Shown: positions 51,145-59,991, counted from the stretch's first letter. The stretch: 64,000 nt of DNA from an uncultured Bacteroidia bacterium (GCA_902762435.1 CACWOH010000001.1:1-64000), one strand, 5' to 3'. The notes: generated by a model from the letters alone, not told the origin. A program made the numbers and translations.

Positions 51145-52824
51145 TTATTCCTTTACTAAAGGAGCATACTCCGCCTTTCCGAGCCTCCGGATACGCTCTT
51201 CCAGCCGGTGTGTTTTGACATACACATTGCTCATCTGGAGGTTTAAGAGTTCTGCAATCATATCCGGTTTCAGACCAATCAGCCAGCAGCAGAGGAAGAA
51301 CACTTCCTTCGGACGATTCGCTATGTTCAGATCGGCCTTTAAATGCGATACAATTCCATCAAGCTCCTTGTCAAGCCGACACTCCAACAAACGGCTGTCC
51401 TTCTCCAATGCACAAATATCCTGCAAATCCTTCCGCAAAGCCTTGGTCACGTTTGCATCGGAAGAACGGCCCTTCTTTTCCATCCATATCCAATATCCGT
51501 ACTGCCCGCTTTTCCGAAGGCGCTCCAGACGCTCTACCTTAAGTTGCAGACGCAACTGCGCTAAACGTGAAGAAAAACTATCTGAAAGCATCGAAGTACG
51601 GGCCTCCTGTTCTTTTAGGTCCTGTTCCAACTCGGCACGAATTCGCAGAAGGCGGTCTCGTTCCGCCCGAACTCGTCTTTCCCGAAGGAGCAATAAAATG
51701 GCTATGAACAATAGCAACGAAACACCCGCCAATGTCCAAACACCCAGCCGGAGCCGTCTTTCTCGTTCTTGCCGGGCGGATTCCTCATAATAATCCTGCA
51801 GTGCCTTTGTCACAGACTCGGAAAGGATGGCATTGATCTCCCCGTCTTCTTGGAAGCGCATCTCTTGAAGCAACGCCAATGCTCTTGCCTGATCATCTTT
51901 GTACAAGGCTATTCGATACAGCCAAGGCAATGCGGCTTTCCGATTCTCTCTTGACAAGTCCAGAAGACGTGACGACAACACGTTGCAGGTTTGCTGGTCC
52001 CCCTTCAACGCAGATGCATAGGCATACGCTCCCACTTCCGCAGGGACCATTTCTCCCTCCGATATAACCCGCTTCTTATCAAGCAGTTGAATGGCTCCAG
52101 ACGGATCCTTGTCCGGTTGAAGCAACTTCATCCGCGCATAGTTCGACAGGAATACCGTCATCGCGTGAGGATAGGCCTCGGAATTGGCAATGGCTTCTTG
52201 GTAAAGGGAATCCGCTTTTGCCCAGTCCCGACGCGTATGATATACTAAAGCAAGCCCGCCCAGGGCAGACTTATACATCGGATCGCCTGCTTCTTTGAAG
52301 GTCATAAGTGCCTTCTCAATGTACTCCTGCTCTTTATCCGTATTATAGACATTGTTGTACACGCTGGCCATTGCTTCGTACAATAATCCGACAGCGTGGG
52401 CGTCTCGCGTTTTCCCCACCAATTCCTCCGCCCGGGCAAAGTACACCACGGCATTTTTCTGATCCCCGCTCGCCTGGGCTATGCAACCCTGATAATAGAG
52501 CGTCTTCATCTTTTCATCGGCAGAGCCGTGACGGGCATACCACGCAGCGGCATCATCGATCAACCCCGGAACTGTCAGGTCTCGGTAGTTCTTCGCCTGG
52601 GCCATCGTTCGCAGCAGCGAGTACCGGGCCCGCAGGGCGCGGGTGGTCAGGGCCGTGGTGTCCACGCCTTCCAGCACCGCCAGGGCGCTGTCGGGGCGGT
52701 CGTTGATATAGGACTCCACATTATCAAGCACGGCATTTACCTGTCGGCGAGATGGTTGAGTACAGGCCGGACATAGGAAGACAAGCACCAGAAAAAGCGC
52801 TGTTTCGGTGAAAAATCGTTTCAT
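51145..52824 (-). CDS. Membrane-anchored TPR sensor with C-terminal winged-helix DNA-binding domain
   Basis: A 559-residue protein. An N-terminal lipobox-like signal (FLVLVFLCPACTQ) leads to an extracytoplasmic region of about seven TPR-like helical repeats (about residues 35-340; for example ALGGLALVYHTRRDWAKADS). One transmembrane helix (WTLAGVSLLLFIAILLLL, about 360-378) is followed by a coiled coil (RAERDRLLRIRAELEQDLKE) and a C-terminal winged-helix/LuxR-like domain (PKEVFFLCCWLIGLKPDMIA, about 505-550). It thus can sense outside and bind DNA inside. ATG 52824 is chosen; the upstream TTG is out of keeping with the -7 box at 52830-52837. Candidate regulator of the adjacent micropeptide and TonB genes. 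Confidence 0.8.
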   Translation of the reverse strand: MKRFFTETALFLVLVFLCPACTQPSRRQVNAVLDNVESYINDRPDSALAVLEGVDTTALTTRALRARYSLLRTMAQAKNYRDLTVPGLIDDAAAWYARHGSADEKMKTLYYQGCIAQASGDQKNAVVYFARAEELVGKTRDAHAVGLLYEAMASVYNNVYNTDKEQEYIEKALMTFKEAGDPMYKSALGGLALVYHTRRDWAKADSLYQEAIANSEAYPHAMTVFLSNYARMKLLQPDKDPSGAIQLLDKKRVISEGEMVPAEVGAYAYASALKGDQQTCNVLSSRLLDLSRENRKAALPWLYRIALYKDDQARALALLQEMRFQEDGEINAILSESVTKALQDYYEESARQERERRLRLGVWTLAGVSLLLFIAILLLLRERRVRAERDRLLRIRAELEQDLKEQEARTSMLSDSFSSRLAQLRLQLKVERLERLRKSGQYGYWIWMEKKGRSSDANVTKALRKDLQDICALEKDSRLLECRLDKELDGIVSHLKADLNIANRPKEVFFLCCWLIGLKPDMIAELLNLQMSNVYVKTHRLEERIRRLGKAEYAPLVKE

Positions 52825-52829
52825 CAATC

Positions 52830-52837
52830 CAAAAATA
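52830..52837 (-). promoter_or_regulatory. -7 element TATTTTTG, five bases before the TPR regulator ATG
   Basis: Placement predicts a leaderless mRNA for the TPR regulator (ATG at 52824). Confidence 0.55.
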
Positions 52838-52904
52838 GCGCTTTTCTGTCAGTTATCAAATAGCCCGGAACCGGACCCATACGCACGCCCGGAAGGTCAG
52901 GCGA

Positions 52905-52930
52905 CAAAAAAGGCCGCCTTGCGGGCGGCC
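52905..52930 (-). terminator. Intrinsic terminator after hpf
   Basis: Minus strand GGCCGCC pairs with GGCGGCC, followed by a T-run (52911-52906). It closes the run that begins at the arabinose operon and ends with hpf. Confidence 0.8.
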
Positions 52931-52942
52931 CTGTACAAAGGT

Positions 52943-53236
52943 TTAATTCTCGAATTTCTTTTCCTTGACGCGGGTGAGTTTTTCCTTCATCGCGTCCGCG
53001 GCCTCCGTGATCGCGTTCTCGAAGGTGTCGGCCTCGCGCTCGATGATGAGCTCTTCGCCCGGGATGTGGATCTGGATCTTGGCCAGCTTGCCTTGTTTGA
53101 GATGGTCTTCGAGCGCCACCTCAACCTCTTCCGTCAGTCCTTCACAGAAGCGGGACAGGCGGGAGACTTTCTTTTCTACGAAGGCGGTGAGCTGCTCACC
53201 GGCTTCGAACTTCAGGGCCTTGAATTTAATCTCCAT
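52943..53236 (-). CDS. hpf: Ribosome hibernation-promoting factor
   Basis: A 98-residue HPF/RaiA-family protein starting MEIKFKALKFEAGEQLTAFV. It binds idle ribosomes at the decoding region in stationary phase. The short form lacks the C-terminal dimerisation domain. The start overlaps the xerC stop by 11 bp. In many Bacteroidales a tRNA cluster and tuf follow the xerC-hpf pair; here a terminator and a TPR-regulator island follow instead. Confidence 0.88.
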   Translation of the reverse strand: MEIKFKALKFEAGEQLTAFVEKKVSRLSRFCEGLTEEVEVALEDHLKQGKLAKIQIHIPGEELIIEREADTFENAITEAADAMKEKLTRVKEKKFEN

Positions 53237-54296
53237 GGTTTCCGTCGTTTTTTGCCCTTGGATGGGCGGATTTATAAACACTTTGCAGCCGCTCGATGGA
53301 ATTGTGCGTGTAGACCTGGGTGGCCGCCAGGGAGGAGTGGCCCAGCAGCTCCTTGATGGAGTTGAGGTCTGTTCCCTCGTCCAGGAGTTCCGTCGCCAGG
53401 GTGTGCCGGAGCACGTGGGGCGACTTCCGGCCGCTGATGCCTTCCACCCCGCCGAGGGCCGCCTTGACCTGCCGGTCCACGAAGACCGGGTAGAGGCGCC
53501 CCCCTTTCGGGGTCTGCAGGAGCGGGGCCTCCGGGGCCTTGTCCGCGCATTTCAAAGAGTCTTGCGATTGTAAATATAACAAAATTTCGTCACAAAGTGA
53601 AGGGAGCAGCGGAATTTCCCGCATTTTGTCGCCTTTGCCCCGTACGCGCAGTACGCGGCGGGCGAAGTCGACCGAGTTCCGGTTCAGGGAGATGAGTTCG
53701 CTGCGGCGGATGCCGGTGCCGTACAGCAGGCCGAGGATCATCCGTTGCAGCTGGTCTTCGTATTTGCCGTATTCCAGTACGCCTTTCGTCCGCTCGAAGT
53801 ATGCTTTCATCGCGTCTTCCCGGTAGAAGACCGGCAGGCGTTTTTCCTGTTTCGGGCGGGAGACCAGGCGCACGGGGTTGCTCGCCAGCAGTCCCTCTTT
53901 CATCAGGAATTTGCAGAAGCCGCTGAGCACGCTCAGGTGCAGGTTCACCGTCTTCGCGCCCTCCCCTTTTTCGTCCATCAGGTACACCTCGTAGTTCCTG
54001 ATCATCTGGACCGACAGTTCTTCGCTCCACGGCAGCCAGCCCCCTGAAACGTCCGGCTGCGCCGGACCCCTCCCACTTCCTTCGGAAGCGGGCCCCTCCC
54101 TCTTACGAAGCCGAGGGTGGCTACGGTTTCCGGGGGCTGCTGCCGCTTCCGCTACGCCTGTCGGTTCACTGACAGGTTCGCCGCTATGCGAAGAAGTGAA
54201 AGATGAGAACTCGTCGAGGACGCCGCGGTAGATTTCGACGGTGCGGGGGGAGTAGCGGCGGATGGTGGAGAGGTATGTGAGGTAGCGCCCGATCAT
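53226..54296 (-). CDS. Tyrosine recombinase XerC/D family with an in-frame repeat insertion
   Basis: A 356-residue site-specific recombinase. The catalytic residues are all visible: Arg in GTGIRRSELIS (about 191), Lys in RGKGDKMRE (about 218), His-x-x-Arg in PHVLRHTLATE (about 293-296), His in LLGHSSLAAT (about 318) and Tyr in TQVYTHN (about 328). It resolves chromosome dimers. Between residues ~36 and ~85 of the core-binding domain is a foreign, Pro/Gly/Ala-rich stretch (EPTGVAEAAAAPGNRSHPRL and onward). It corresponds to the dispersed GC-rich repeat at 54063-54126 plus a hairpin at 54158-54177. Whether the protein remains active is unknown. Starts at ATG 54296, overlapping the CCA-type gene stop. 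Confidence 0.85.
   Translation of the reverse strand: MIGRYLTYLSTIRRYSPRTVEIYRGVLDEFSSFTSSHSGEPVSEPTGVAEAAAAPGNRSHPRLRKREGPASEGSGRGPAQPDVSGGWLPWSEELSVQMIRNYEVYLMDEKGEGAKTVNLHLSVLSGFCKFLMKEGLLASNPVRLVSRPKQEKRLPVFYREDAMKAYFERTKGVLEYGKYEDQLQRMILGLLYGTGIRRSELISLNRNSVDFARRVLRVRGKGDKMREIPLLPSLCDEILLYLQSQDSLKCADKAPEAPLLQTPKGGRLYPVFVDRQVKAALGGVEGISGRKSPHVLRHTLATELLDEGTDLNSIKELLGHSSLAATQVYTHNSIERLQSVYKSAHPRAKNDGNHGD
54051..54180 (+). repeat. Dispersed GC-rich repeat inserted in the xerC-like gene
   Basis: GTCCGGC-TGC-GCCGGAC (54051-54067), CTTCCTTCGGAAG and the block GGGCCCCTCCCTCTTACGAAG, ending GCCGAGGGTGGCTACGG (to 54126). A further hairpin CCTGTC...GACAGG lies at about 54158-54177. It matches the copy at 1-75 on the same strand and the inverted copy at 2872-2934. 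It keeps the host reading frame open. Confidence 0.65.
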
Positions 54297-55717
54297 ACTT
54301 CGTGCAGGCCGAATTCGGGGGCGTGCAGGCGCATGAAGGCGTCGGCTTCCTCGAAGTTGTTGCCGATCACCCCGTCCAGGATGGCCTCCTTGACCAGGTC
54401 CTTCAGCAGGCCGATCTCCCGGCAGGGCGGGATGCCGTACACCCGCATCACGTACTCGCCGTCGATGGGGTTCTTGAAATTGCGGATGGCGTCCTTCTCC
54501 TCCACTTCCACGAGCTTGCGCCGGACCAGATCGAAGTTGGCGCGGATGCGCGCGACCTTCGCCTCGTTCTTGGAGGTGATGTCCGCGTTGCACAGGATCA
54601 TCAGGTCGTCGATGTCGTCGCCGGCGTCGAAAAGGAGGCGCCGCACGGCAGAGTCGGTGACTTCCTCGTCCACGAGCGCGATGGGCCGCAGGTGCAGCCG
54701 GACGAGCTTCTGGACGTATTTCATCTCGTCGAGGGGCAGGCGCAGGCGGTCGAAGATCTTCGGCACCATCCGGGCGCCGACGACCTCGTGGCCGTGGAAG
54801 GTCCAGCCCAGCGCCGGGTCGTAGCGTTTGCTGGCCGGCTTGCCGATGTCGTGCAGCAGCGCGGCCCACCGGAGCCAAAGCTTATCGGAAACCTCCGCCA
54901 CATTGGTGAGGACGGCGAGGGAGTGGGCGAAATTATCCTTGTGGCCGCGGCCGTCGACGGTTTCGATGCCCTTGAGAGCGAGGAGTTCGGGCAGGACGTA
55001 CGGCAGCAGGCCGGCCTCGTCCATCAGGCGGAAGGCCAGGGCGGGGCAATCCGTCTGCAGCATCTTGTTGAGTTCCTCCGCGACGCGCTCGCAGGACAGG
55101 ATCTGCAGCCGGTCGGCCATCCGCCGCATCGAGGCCATCGACTCCGGGACGATCGAAAAGCGGCGTTCGGGGGTGGAGAGCTTCGCGGCGAAACGGACGG
55201 CGCGCAGCATGCGGAGCGGGTCGTCGGAATAGGTGGTGTCGGGGTCCAGCGGGGTGCGGATGATACCGGCGTCCAGGTCGCGGATGCCGCCGAAAGGGTC
55301 CACCAGGGCGCCGAAGTCCTCCCGCTGCAGGGAGAAGGCCATCGCGTTGATGGTGAAGTCCCGGCGCTTCTGGTCGTCTTCCAGGGTGCCGTTCTCGACG
55401 ATGGGCTTGCGCGACTCGCGGCGGTAGGATTCGCGGCGGGCGCCCACGAACTCGACCTCGTCGCCGCGGTAATGCAGCATCGCCGTGCCGAAGTTCTTGA
55501 AGTAGGACACGTGGCTGTGCGTGCGCTCCCCCACCGCGCGGGCGAAGTCGATGCCGCTGCCCTCCACGACGATATCCACGTCGGTGCAGGGGCGGCCCAG
55601 GAAGCAGTCGCGCACGAAGCCACCGATCACGTACGCGCGGACCCCTTTTTCAGCGGCCACGTCGCGCACGATGCGGAAGATCGGGCGGTCCAGGAACTCT
55701 CCGGTTATCGTTGACAT
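54293..55717 (-). CDS. CCA tRNA nucleotidyltransferase family protein with HD domain
   Basis: A 474-residue enzyme. The N-terminal nucleotidyltransferase head reads VIGGFVRDCFLGRPCTDVDI, followed by a RRDFTINAMAFSL block and the RNA-binding neck. An HD phosphohydrolase-type segment (HDIGKPASKRYDP) follows at about residues 285-297. It adds or repairs the 3' CCA end of tRNAs, or is a related poly(A) polymerase. Its start overlaps the HsdR-N gene stop (55705-55717), and its stop overlaps the xerC start. Confidence 0.87.
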   Translation of the reverse strand: MSTITGEFLDRPIFRIVRDVAAEKGVRAYVIGGFVRDCFLGRPCTDVDIVVEGSGIDFARAVGERTHSHVSYFKNFGTAMLHYRGDEVEFVGARRESYRRESRKPIVENGTLEDDQKRRDFTINAMAFSLQREDFGALVDPFGGIRDLDAGIIRTPLDPDTTYSDDPLRMLRAVRFAAKLSTPERRFSIVPESMASMRRMADRLQILSCERVAEELNKMLQTDCPALAFRLMDEAGLLPYVLPELLALKGIETVDGRGHKDNFAHSLAVLTNVAEVSDKLWLRWAALLHDIGKPASKRYDPALGWTFHGHEVVGARMVPKIFDRLRLPLDEMKYVQKLVRLHLRPIALVDEEVTDSAVRRLLFDAGDDIDDLMILCNADITSKNEAKVARIRANFDLVRRKLVEVEEKDAIRNFKNPIDGEYVMRVYGIPPCREIGLLKDLVKEAILDGVIGNNFEEADAFMRLHAPEFGLHEV

Positions 55718-56106
55718 AGCATTTCTTCATAGTCGGGGATGTGCCCGCACGGGACGAAGGTCTCCCCTTCCAGCCTGTAAAGATAGGTTAAATTTCCGTT
55801 TGTCACGGCCAGGAAACGCACGCCCAGCACGGAATTGTAGCGCATCGCCTGCTCGAGCACCCCGGCGTCGAGGGTGATTTCGGGCCGCTTGCATTCCGCG
55901 ACGAGCAGCGGCGCGCCGGAGCGGTCATAGACCAGGATGTCGGCGCGCCAGGGCTTCTGCCCGAACTTGAGTGACACTTCGCTCATCATCAGGTGCAGCG
56001 GGACCCCGAAAGTTTCGTGGAGCTGCAAGATGAACCACTGCCGCACCCGTTCCTCGGGTGTGGCAGTGACTCTCTTTTTGCGGAGCGGGTCCCAGATCTG
56101 CTCCAT
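55705..56106 (-). CDS. HsdR-N-like (PD-(D/E)XK) small protein
   Basis: A 133-residue cytosolic protein beginning MEQIWDPLRKKRVTATPEER. The nuclease-fold motif is WRADILVYDRSGAPLLVAEC followed by KRP, giving D...ExK. The family (type I restriction enzyme R N-terminal-like) usually has DNA-cleaving partners, but no methylase or specificity gene is present. It sits 7 bp after the kinase gene and overlaps the CCA-type gene, so it looks like a housekeeping-operon passenger. Role unknown. Confidence 0.75.
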   Translation of the reverse strand: MEQIWDPLRKKRVTATPEERVRQWFILQLHETFGVPLHLMMSEVSLKFGQKPWRADILVYDRSGAPLLVAECKRPEITLDAGVLEQAMRYNSVLGVRFLAVTNGNLTYLYRLEGETFVPCGHIPDYEEMLCQR

Positions 56107-56112
56107 TGCAAA

Positions 56113-57705
56113 TTATTTCTTGCAACGCACCGCGGCTTCCTCGATGGGGAAAGCGGCCTTGTAGTTCTCGAGGTAGGCCTCGAAACCGGCCACGTCCGCA
56201 GGATCCGGCGCAATCTCGGTACCCGTGTTCCCGGCGAAGACGATCTTGTCCAGGAAGTCGGGCAGGCTGAGCTTGCCGCCGTTGTTCACGAGGTAGGAAG
56301 CCAGCAGGGCGATGCCCCAGGCGCCGCCTTCCCCGGCCGTCTCCATCACGGAGATGGGCGAGTTCAGGGCGGCGGCCAGGAAGCGCTGGCCCACGACCGG
56401 CGTCTTGAACAGGCCGCCGTGACCGGTGATGCGGTCCACCTTGACCTGCTCGTCCCGGAACAGCACGTCGTTGCCGATCTTCAGCACCGCGATGGATCCG
56501 TACAGCTGGGCACGGAAGAAATTCGCCAGCGAGAAGTTGTCGGAAGCGCCGCGGACGAACAGCGGACGTCCCTCCGCGAAGCCGGTGACCGGCTCGCCGG
56601 AGACGTAGTTGAAGGCCACCAGGCCGCCGCAGTCGGGATCGCCCTCGAGGGCGTGCGTGTACAGGATGCGGTAAATGTCGTGCTTGTCGCTCACGGGGCC
56701 CAGCAGCTGCTGGTACTCGCGGATCATCTTCACCCAGGCGTTCAGCTCGGACGTGCAGTTGTTGCAGTGCACCATCGCGACGAGCTTCCCGTCCGGCGTG
56801 GTGACGATGTCGATCATCTCGTTCGGCTTGGACAGTTCCTTCTCCAGGACGATCATCGAGAAGGAGGAAGTGCCGGCCGAGACGTTGCCCGTGCGCGGGC
56901 GGACGGCGTTCGTCGCGACCATGCCGGTGCCGGCGTCGCCTTCCGGCGGACACAGCGGGACGCCCGCCTGCAGGTGGCCGGAGATGTCCAGGCGCTTGGC
57001 GCCGGTCTCGGTCAGGCAGCCGGCCGGTTCGCCGGCGCTCACCACCTTGGGCAGGATGTCGCGCAGCTTCCAGGAGAACTTGTGCGGAGCGACGAGCTTT
57101 TCGAACTTCTCCACCATGTCGGCGCGGTAGTTCCCGGTTTCGGGATCCACCGGCAGCATGCCGGAGGCGTCGCCCACGCCCAGGACCTTCTCGCCGGTGA
57201 GCTTCCAGTGGATGTAGCCGGCGAGCGTGGTCAGGTAGCCGATGTCCCCCACGTGGGGTTCATTGTTCAGGATGGCCTGGTAGAGGTGGGAGATGCTCCA
57301 GCGGAGCGGGATGTTGTACACGAACAGCTTGGACAGCTCCGCGGCGGCGGGTCCGGTGTTGGTGTTGCGCCAGGTACGGAACGGGACGAGCAGGTGTCCG
57401 CCCTTGTTGAAGGGCATATAGCCGTGCATCATCGCGCTGATGCCGATGGCGGCCAGGTGCTCGATCTCCACGTCGTAGCGCTTGCGCACGTCGGCGCGGA
57501 GGTCGGAATAGCACTGCTGCAGGCCGAACCAGATCACCTCCTTGCTGTAGGTCCACAGGCCGTCCACGAGCTGGTTCTCCCACTCGTAGCTGCCCTGGGC
57601 GATGGGAATGTGATCCTCGTCCACCAGCACCGCCTTGATGCGGGTGGAGCCGAATTCGATACCGAGGACGGCCTTGCCGGATTCGATGGTTCTCGTTGCG
57701 TCCAT
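56113..57705 (-). CDS. FGGY-family carbohydrate kinase (probable L-ribulokinase)
   Basis: A 530-residue sugar kinase. The N-terminal ATPase lobe has VLGIEFGSTRIKAVLVDED; the C-terminal lobe has GNVSAGTSSFSMIVLEKELS and TAGEGGAWGIALLAS. The position beside araA and araD makes L-ribulose the likely substrate, giving L-ribulose-5-phosphate. It is not of the classical AraB subfamily by eye; in Bacteroides an xylulokinase-like FGGY kinase has this job in the arabinose operon. 4 bp separate it from araA. Confidence 0.85.
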   Translation of the reverse strand: MDATRTIESGKAVLGIEFGSTRIKAVLVDEDHIPIAQGSYEWENQLVDGLWTYSKEVIWFGLQQCYSDLRADVRKRYDVEIEHLAAIGISAMMHGYMPFNKGGHLLVPFRTWRNTNTGPAAAELSKLFVYNIPLRWSISHLYQAILNNEPHVGDIGYLTTLAGYIHWKLTGEKVLGVGDASGMLPVDPETGNYRADMVEKFEKLVAPHKFSWKLRDILPKVVSAGEPAGCLTETGAKRLDISGHLQAGVPLCPPEGDAGTGMVATNAVRPRTGNVSAGTSSFSMIVLEKELSKPNEMIDIVTTPDGKLVAMVHCNNCTSELNAWVKMIREYQQLLGPVSDKHDIYRILYTHALEGDPDCGGLVAFNYVSGEPVTGFAEGRPLFVRGASDNFSLANFFRAQLYGSIAVLKIGNDVLFRDEQVKVDRITGHGGLFKTPVVGQRFLAAALNSPISVMETAGEGGAWGIALLASYLVNNGGKLSLPDFLDKIVFAGNTGTEIAPDPADVAGFEAYLENYKAAFPIEEAAVRCKK

Positions 57706-57709
57706 AGGC

Positions 57710-59245
57710 TTACTTGAGCGCCTTGTTCAGCATGTAGTAGACCTCGTTCATCCGGAGCTCCTTCTTGAACTCGGGGATGGTGGTGCACTTGTTGATGTGG
57801 ACGAACTCGATGCCGGTCATCTCGGCAAAGTCGTCCCAGTAGTCCGCCGTGATGTCATAGCTGAAGGCGGAGTGATGGGTACCGCCGGCGAGGATCCAGG
57901 CGCCTGCACCCACCTCGAAGGTAGGCTGCGGGACCCAGAGGGCGGAGGCCACGGGGAGCTTGGGCATCGGCTTGGGCTCGATGCACTCCACGTCCTGCGC
58001 GATCAGGCGGAAACGGTTGCCGAGGTCCACCACGGTGGCCTTGATGCCGGGGCCGGTCTTCGAGGTGAAGACCAGGCGGGCGGTCTGCTGCTTGCGGATG
58101 CCGATGCCGAGGAAGTGCACCTCCAGCTTCGGTTTGTCGCTCGCGATCATCGGGCAGATCTCGAGCATGTGGCTCTGCAGGCAGGAGCTGCGGTCGCCGG
58201 CGAAGTTCAGGGTGTAGTCCTCTAGGAAGGAGCAGCCGGTGGGCAGGCCCTGGGACATCACCCACAGCGTGCGGTACAGGCAGGCGGTCTTCCAGTCGCC
58301 CTCGGCGCCGAAGCCGTAGCCCTCTGCCATCAGGCGCTGCGAGGCGAGGCCCGGGATCTGGTCGAAGCCGCAGAAGTCCGGGGCGTTCACGTCGGCGTCG
58401 CCGAGGTCGTCGAAGTTGGTGGTGAAGGCCGTCGCGCCCTCGTCCTTCAGGACGCGGCGCAGGGCGATCTCCGCCTTGGCGGAATTGCGCACCTTCTCCC
58501 AGTACACCTGCTCGCCGGACTCGTCGATCTTGATGGTATAGAGCTTCTTGTACTCTTCCACCAGCGCGTCGGTCTCGGCGTCGGTGACCTTCTTGTAGTA
58601 CTCCATCAGGGAGGACACCGGGTAGTAGTCCACGTGGTAGCCGAGGCGCTGCTCGAACTCCACACGGTCGCCGTCGGTCACGGCCACGTTGTTCATGTTC
58701 ATGCCGAACATCAGGCAGCGGACGGCCTTGGCGTCGGCGACGCCGGCGGCCACGCGCGCCCAGACGGCGATCTTCTTCTGGGCCGCCTCGCTCTTCCAGT
58801 AGCCGACGACCACCTTGCGGGGCACGCGCATGCGGGTGCAGATGTGCCCGAACTCGATGTCGCCGTGAGCGCTCTGGTTGAGGTTCATGAAGTCCATGTC
58901 GATCTTGTCCCAGGGAATTTCGGCGTTGTACTGGGTGTGGAAGTGAAGCAGCGGCTTCTCCAGGGCCTGGAGGCCCTTGATCCACATCTTGGCGGGCGAG
59001 AACGTGTGCATCCAGGTGATGACGCCCACGCACTTGGGCTCGTTGTTCGCAGCCTTCATCACGTCTTCCACCTCGCGGCTGCTGTTGGCCGTGCCCTTAT
59101 AGACGATCTTGACGGGGATGTTGCCGGAGGCGTTCAGGCCGTCGACCATCTCCTTGGAGTGTCCGTCCACGGCGACCACCGCATCCCCTCCGTAGAGGAG
59201 CTGCGCACCGGTCACCCACCATAATTCACAATTTTCAAATGCCAT
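57710..59245 (-). CDS. araA: L-arabinose isomerase
   Basis: A 511-residue cytosolic enzyme that converts L-arabinose to L-ribulose. Recognised by FENCELWWVTGAQLLYGGDA at the start, MHTFSPAKMWIKGLQALEKP and GYGFGAEGDWKTACLYR, with Mn-binding Glu/His residues in later conserved blocks (SFLEDYTLNF; GTHHSAFSYDI). The position between araD and the kinase supports it. Confidence 0.95.
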   Translation of the reverse strand: MAFENCELWWVTGAQLLYGGDAVVAVDGHSKEMVDGLNASGNIPVKIVYKGTANSSREVEDVMKAANNEPKCVGVITWMHTFSPAKMWIKGLQALEKPLLHFHTQYNAEIPWDKIDMDFMNLNQSAHGDIEFGHICTRMRVPRKVVVGYWKSEAAQKKIAVWARVAAGVADAKAVRCLMFGMNMNNVAVTDGDRVEFEQRLGYHVDYYPVSSLMEYYKKVTDAETDALVEEYKKLYTIKIDESGEQVYWEKVRNSAKAEIALRRVLKDEGATAFTTNFDDLGDADVNAPDFCGFDQIPGLASQRLMAEGYGFGAEGDWKTACLYRTLWVMSQGLPTGCSFLEDYTLNFAGDRSSCLQSHMLEICPMIASDKPKLEVHFLGIGIRKQQTARLVFTSKTGPGIKATVVDLGNRFRLIAQDVECIEPKPMPKLPVASALWVPQPTFEVGAGAWILAGGTHHSAFSYDITADYWDDFAEMTGIEFVHINKCTTIPEFKKELRMNEVYYMLNKALK

Positions 59246-59271
59246 TTTCGTTATGAGTTTTAATGTTGTCG

Positions 59272-59988
59272 TTATTTCTTTTTCTGGCCGTAATAGGCGT
59301 TCGGGCCGTGCTTGCGGCTGTAATGTTTTTCAATGAGGTGCCGGTTCATCGCGGGGACGTGCTCCACGAGGTCCAGCGTGTTCAGGTGCAGGGTCGAGGC
59401 GATGAAGGCCATCTTGGCAACCTCCTCCAGAACCACGGCGTTGTGCACCGCGTTGTCGGCGTCCGTGCCCCAGGCGAAGGGGCCGTGGTTGCGCACCAGC
59501 ACGGCGGGCGTGTCGTCGGGGTTCATCCCCTCGAAGCGCTCCACGATCACGTTGCCGGTCTCCTTCTCATATTCGCCGAAGACTTCCTTTTTCTTCATAT
59601 CGCGCGTGCACGGGATGTCGTCGTGGAAGTAGTCCGCGTGCGTCGTGCCGATGTTCGGGATATCCCGGCCGGCCTGGGCCCAGGCGGTGGCGAAGGTCGA
59701 GTGCGTGTGCACCACGCCCCCGATGTTCGGGAAAGCCCGGTAGAGCACCAGGTGCGTCGGGGTGTCGGACGAAGGGTTCAGCTCCCCTTCCACCACCTTG
59801 CCGTCCAGGTCCACGACGACCATGTCGGACGGCTTCATGTCGTCATAACTGACACCGGAGGGCTTGATGACCACCAGCCCGCTCGCGCGGTCGATGGCGG
59901 ACACGTTGCCCCAGGTGAAAATGACAAGGCCGTGCCGGACCAGATCGAGATTGGCCCGGCACACCTTGGCTTTGAGTTCTTCAAGCAT
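59272..59988 (-). CDS. araD: L-ribulose-5-phosphate 4-epimerase
   Basis: A 238-residue class II aldolase/adducin-fold Zn enzyme. It has [20 protein letters not shown], the Zn ligands in THSTFATAW and the conserved [20 protein letters not shown]. It converts L-ribulose-5-phosphate to D-xylulose-5-phosphate, feeding the pentose-phosphate pathway. Four bases after the symporter stop; 26 bp before araA. Confidence 0.95.
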   Translation of the reverse strand: MLEELKAKVCRANLDLVRHGLVIFTWGNVSAIDRASGLVVIKPSGVSYDDMKPSDMVVVDLDGKVVEGELNPSSDTPTHLVLYRAFPNIGGVVHTHSTFATAWAQAGRDIPNIGTTHADYFHDDIPCTRDMKKKEVFGEYEKETGNVIVERFEGMNPDDTPAVLVRNHGPFAWGTDADNAVHNAVVLEEVAKMAFIASTLHLNTLDLVEHVPAMNRHLIEKHYSRKHGPNAYYGQKKK

Positions 59989-59991
59989 AGA

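Noticed and set aside
51018..51218. A 66-codon plus-strand frame
   Set aside because: Antisense to the regulator end, Pro/Lys/His-rich, no promoter or motif.
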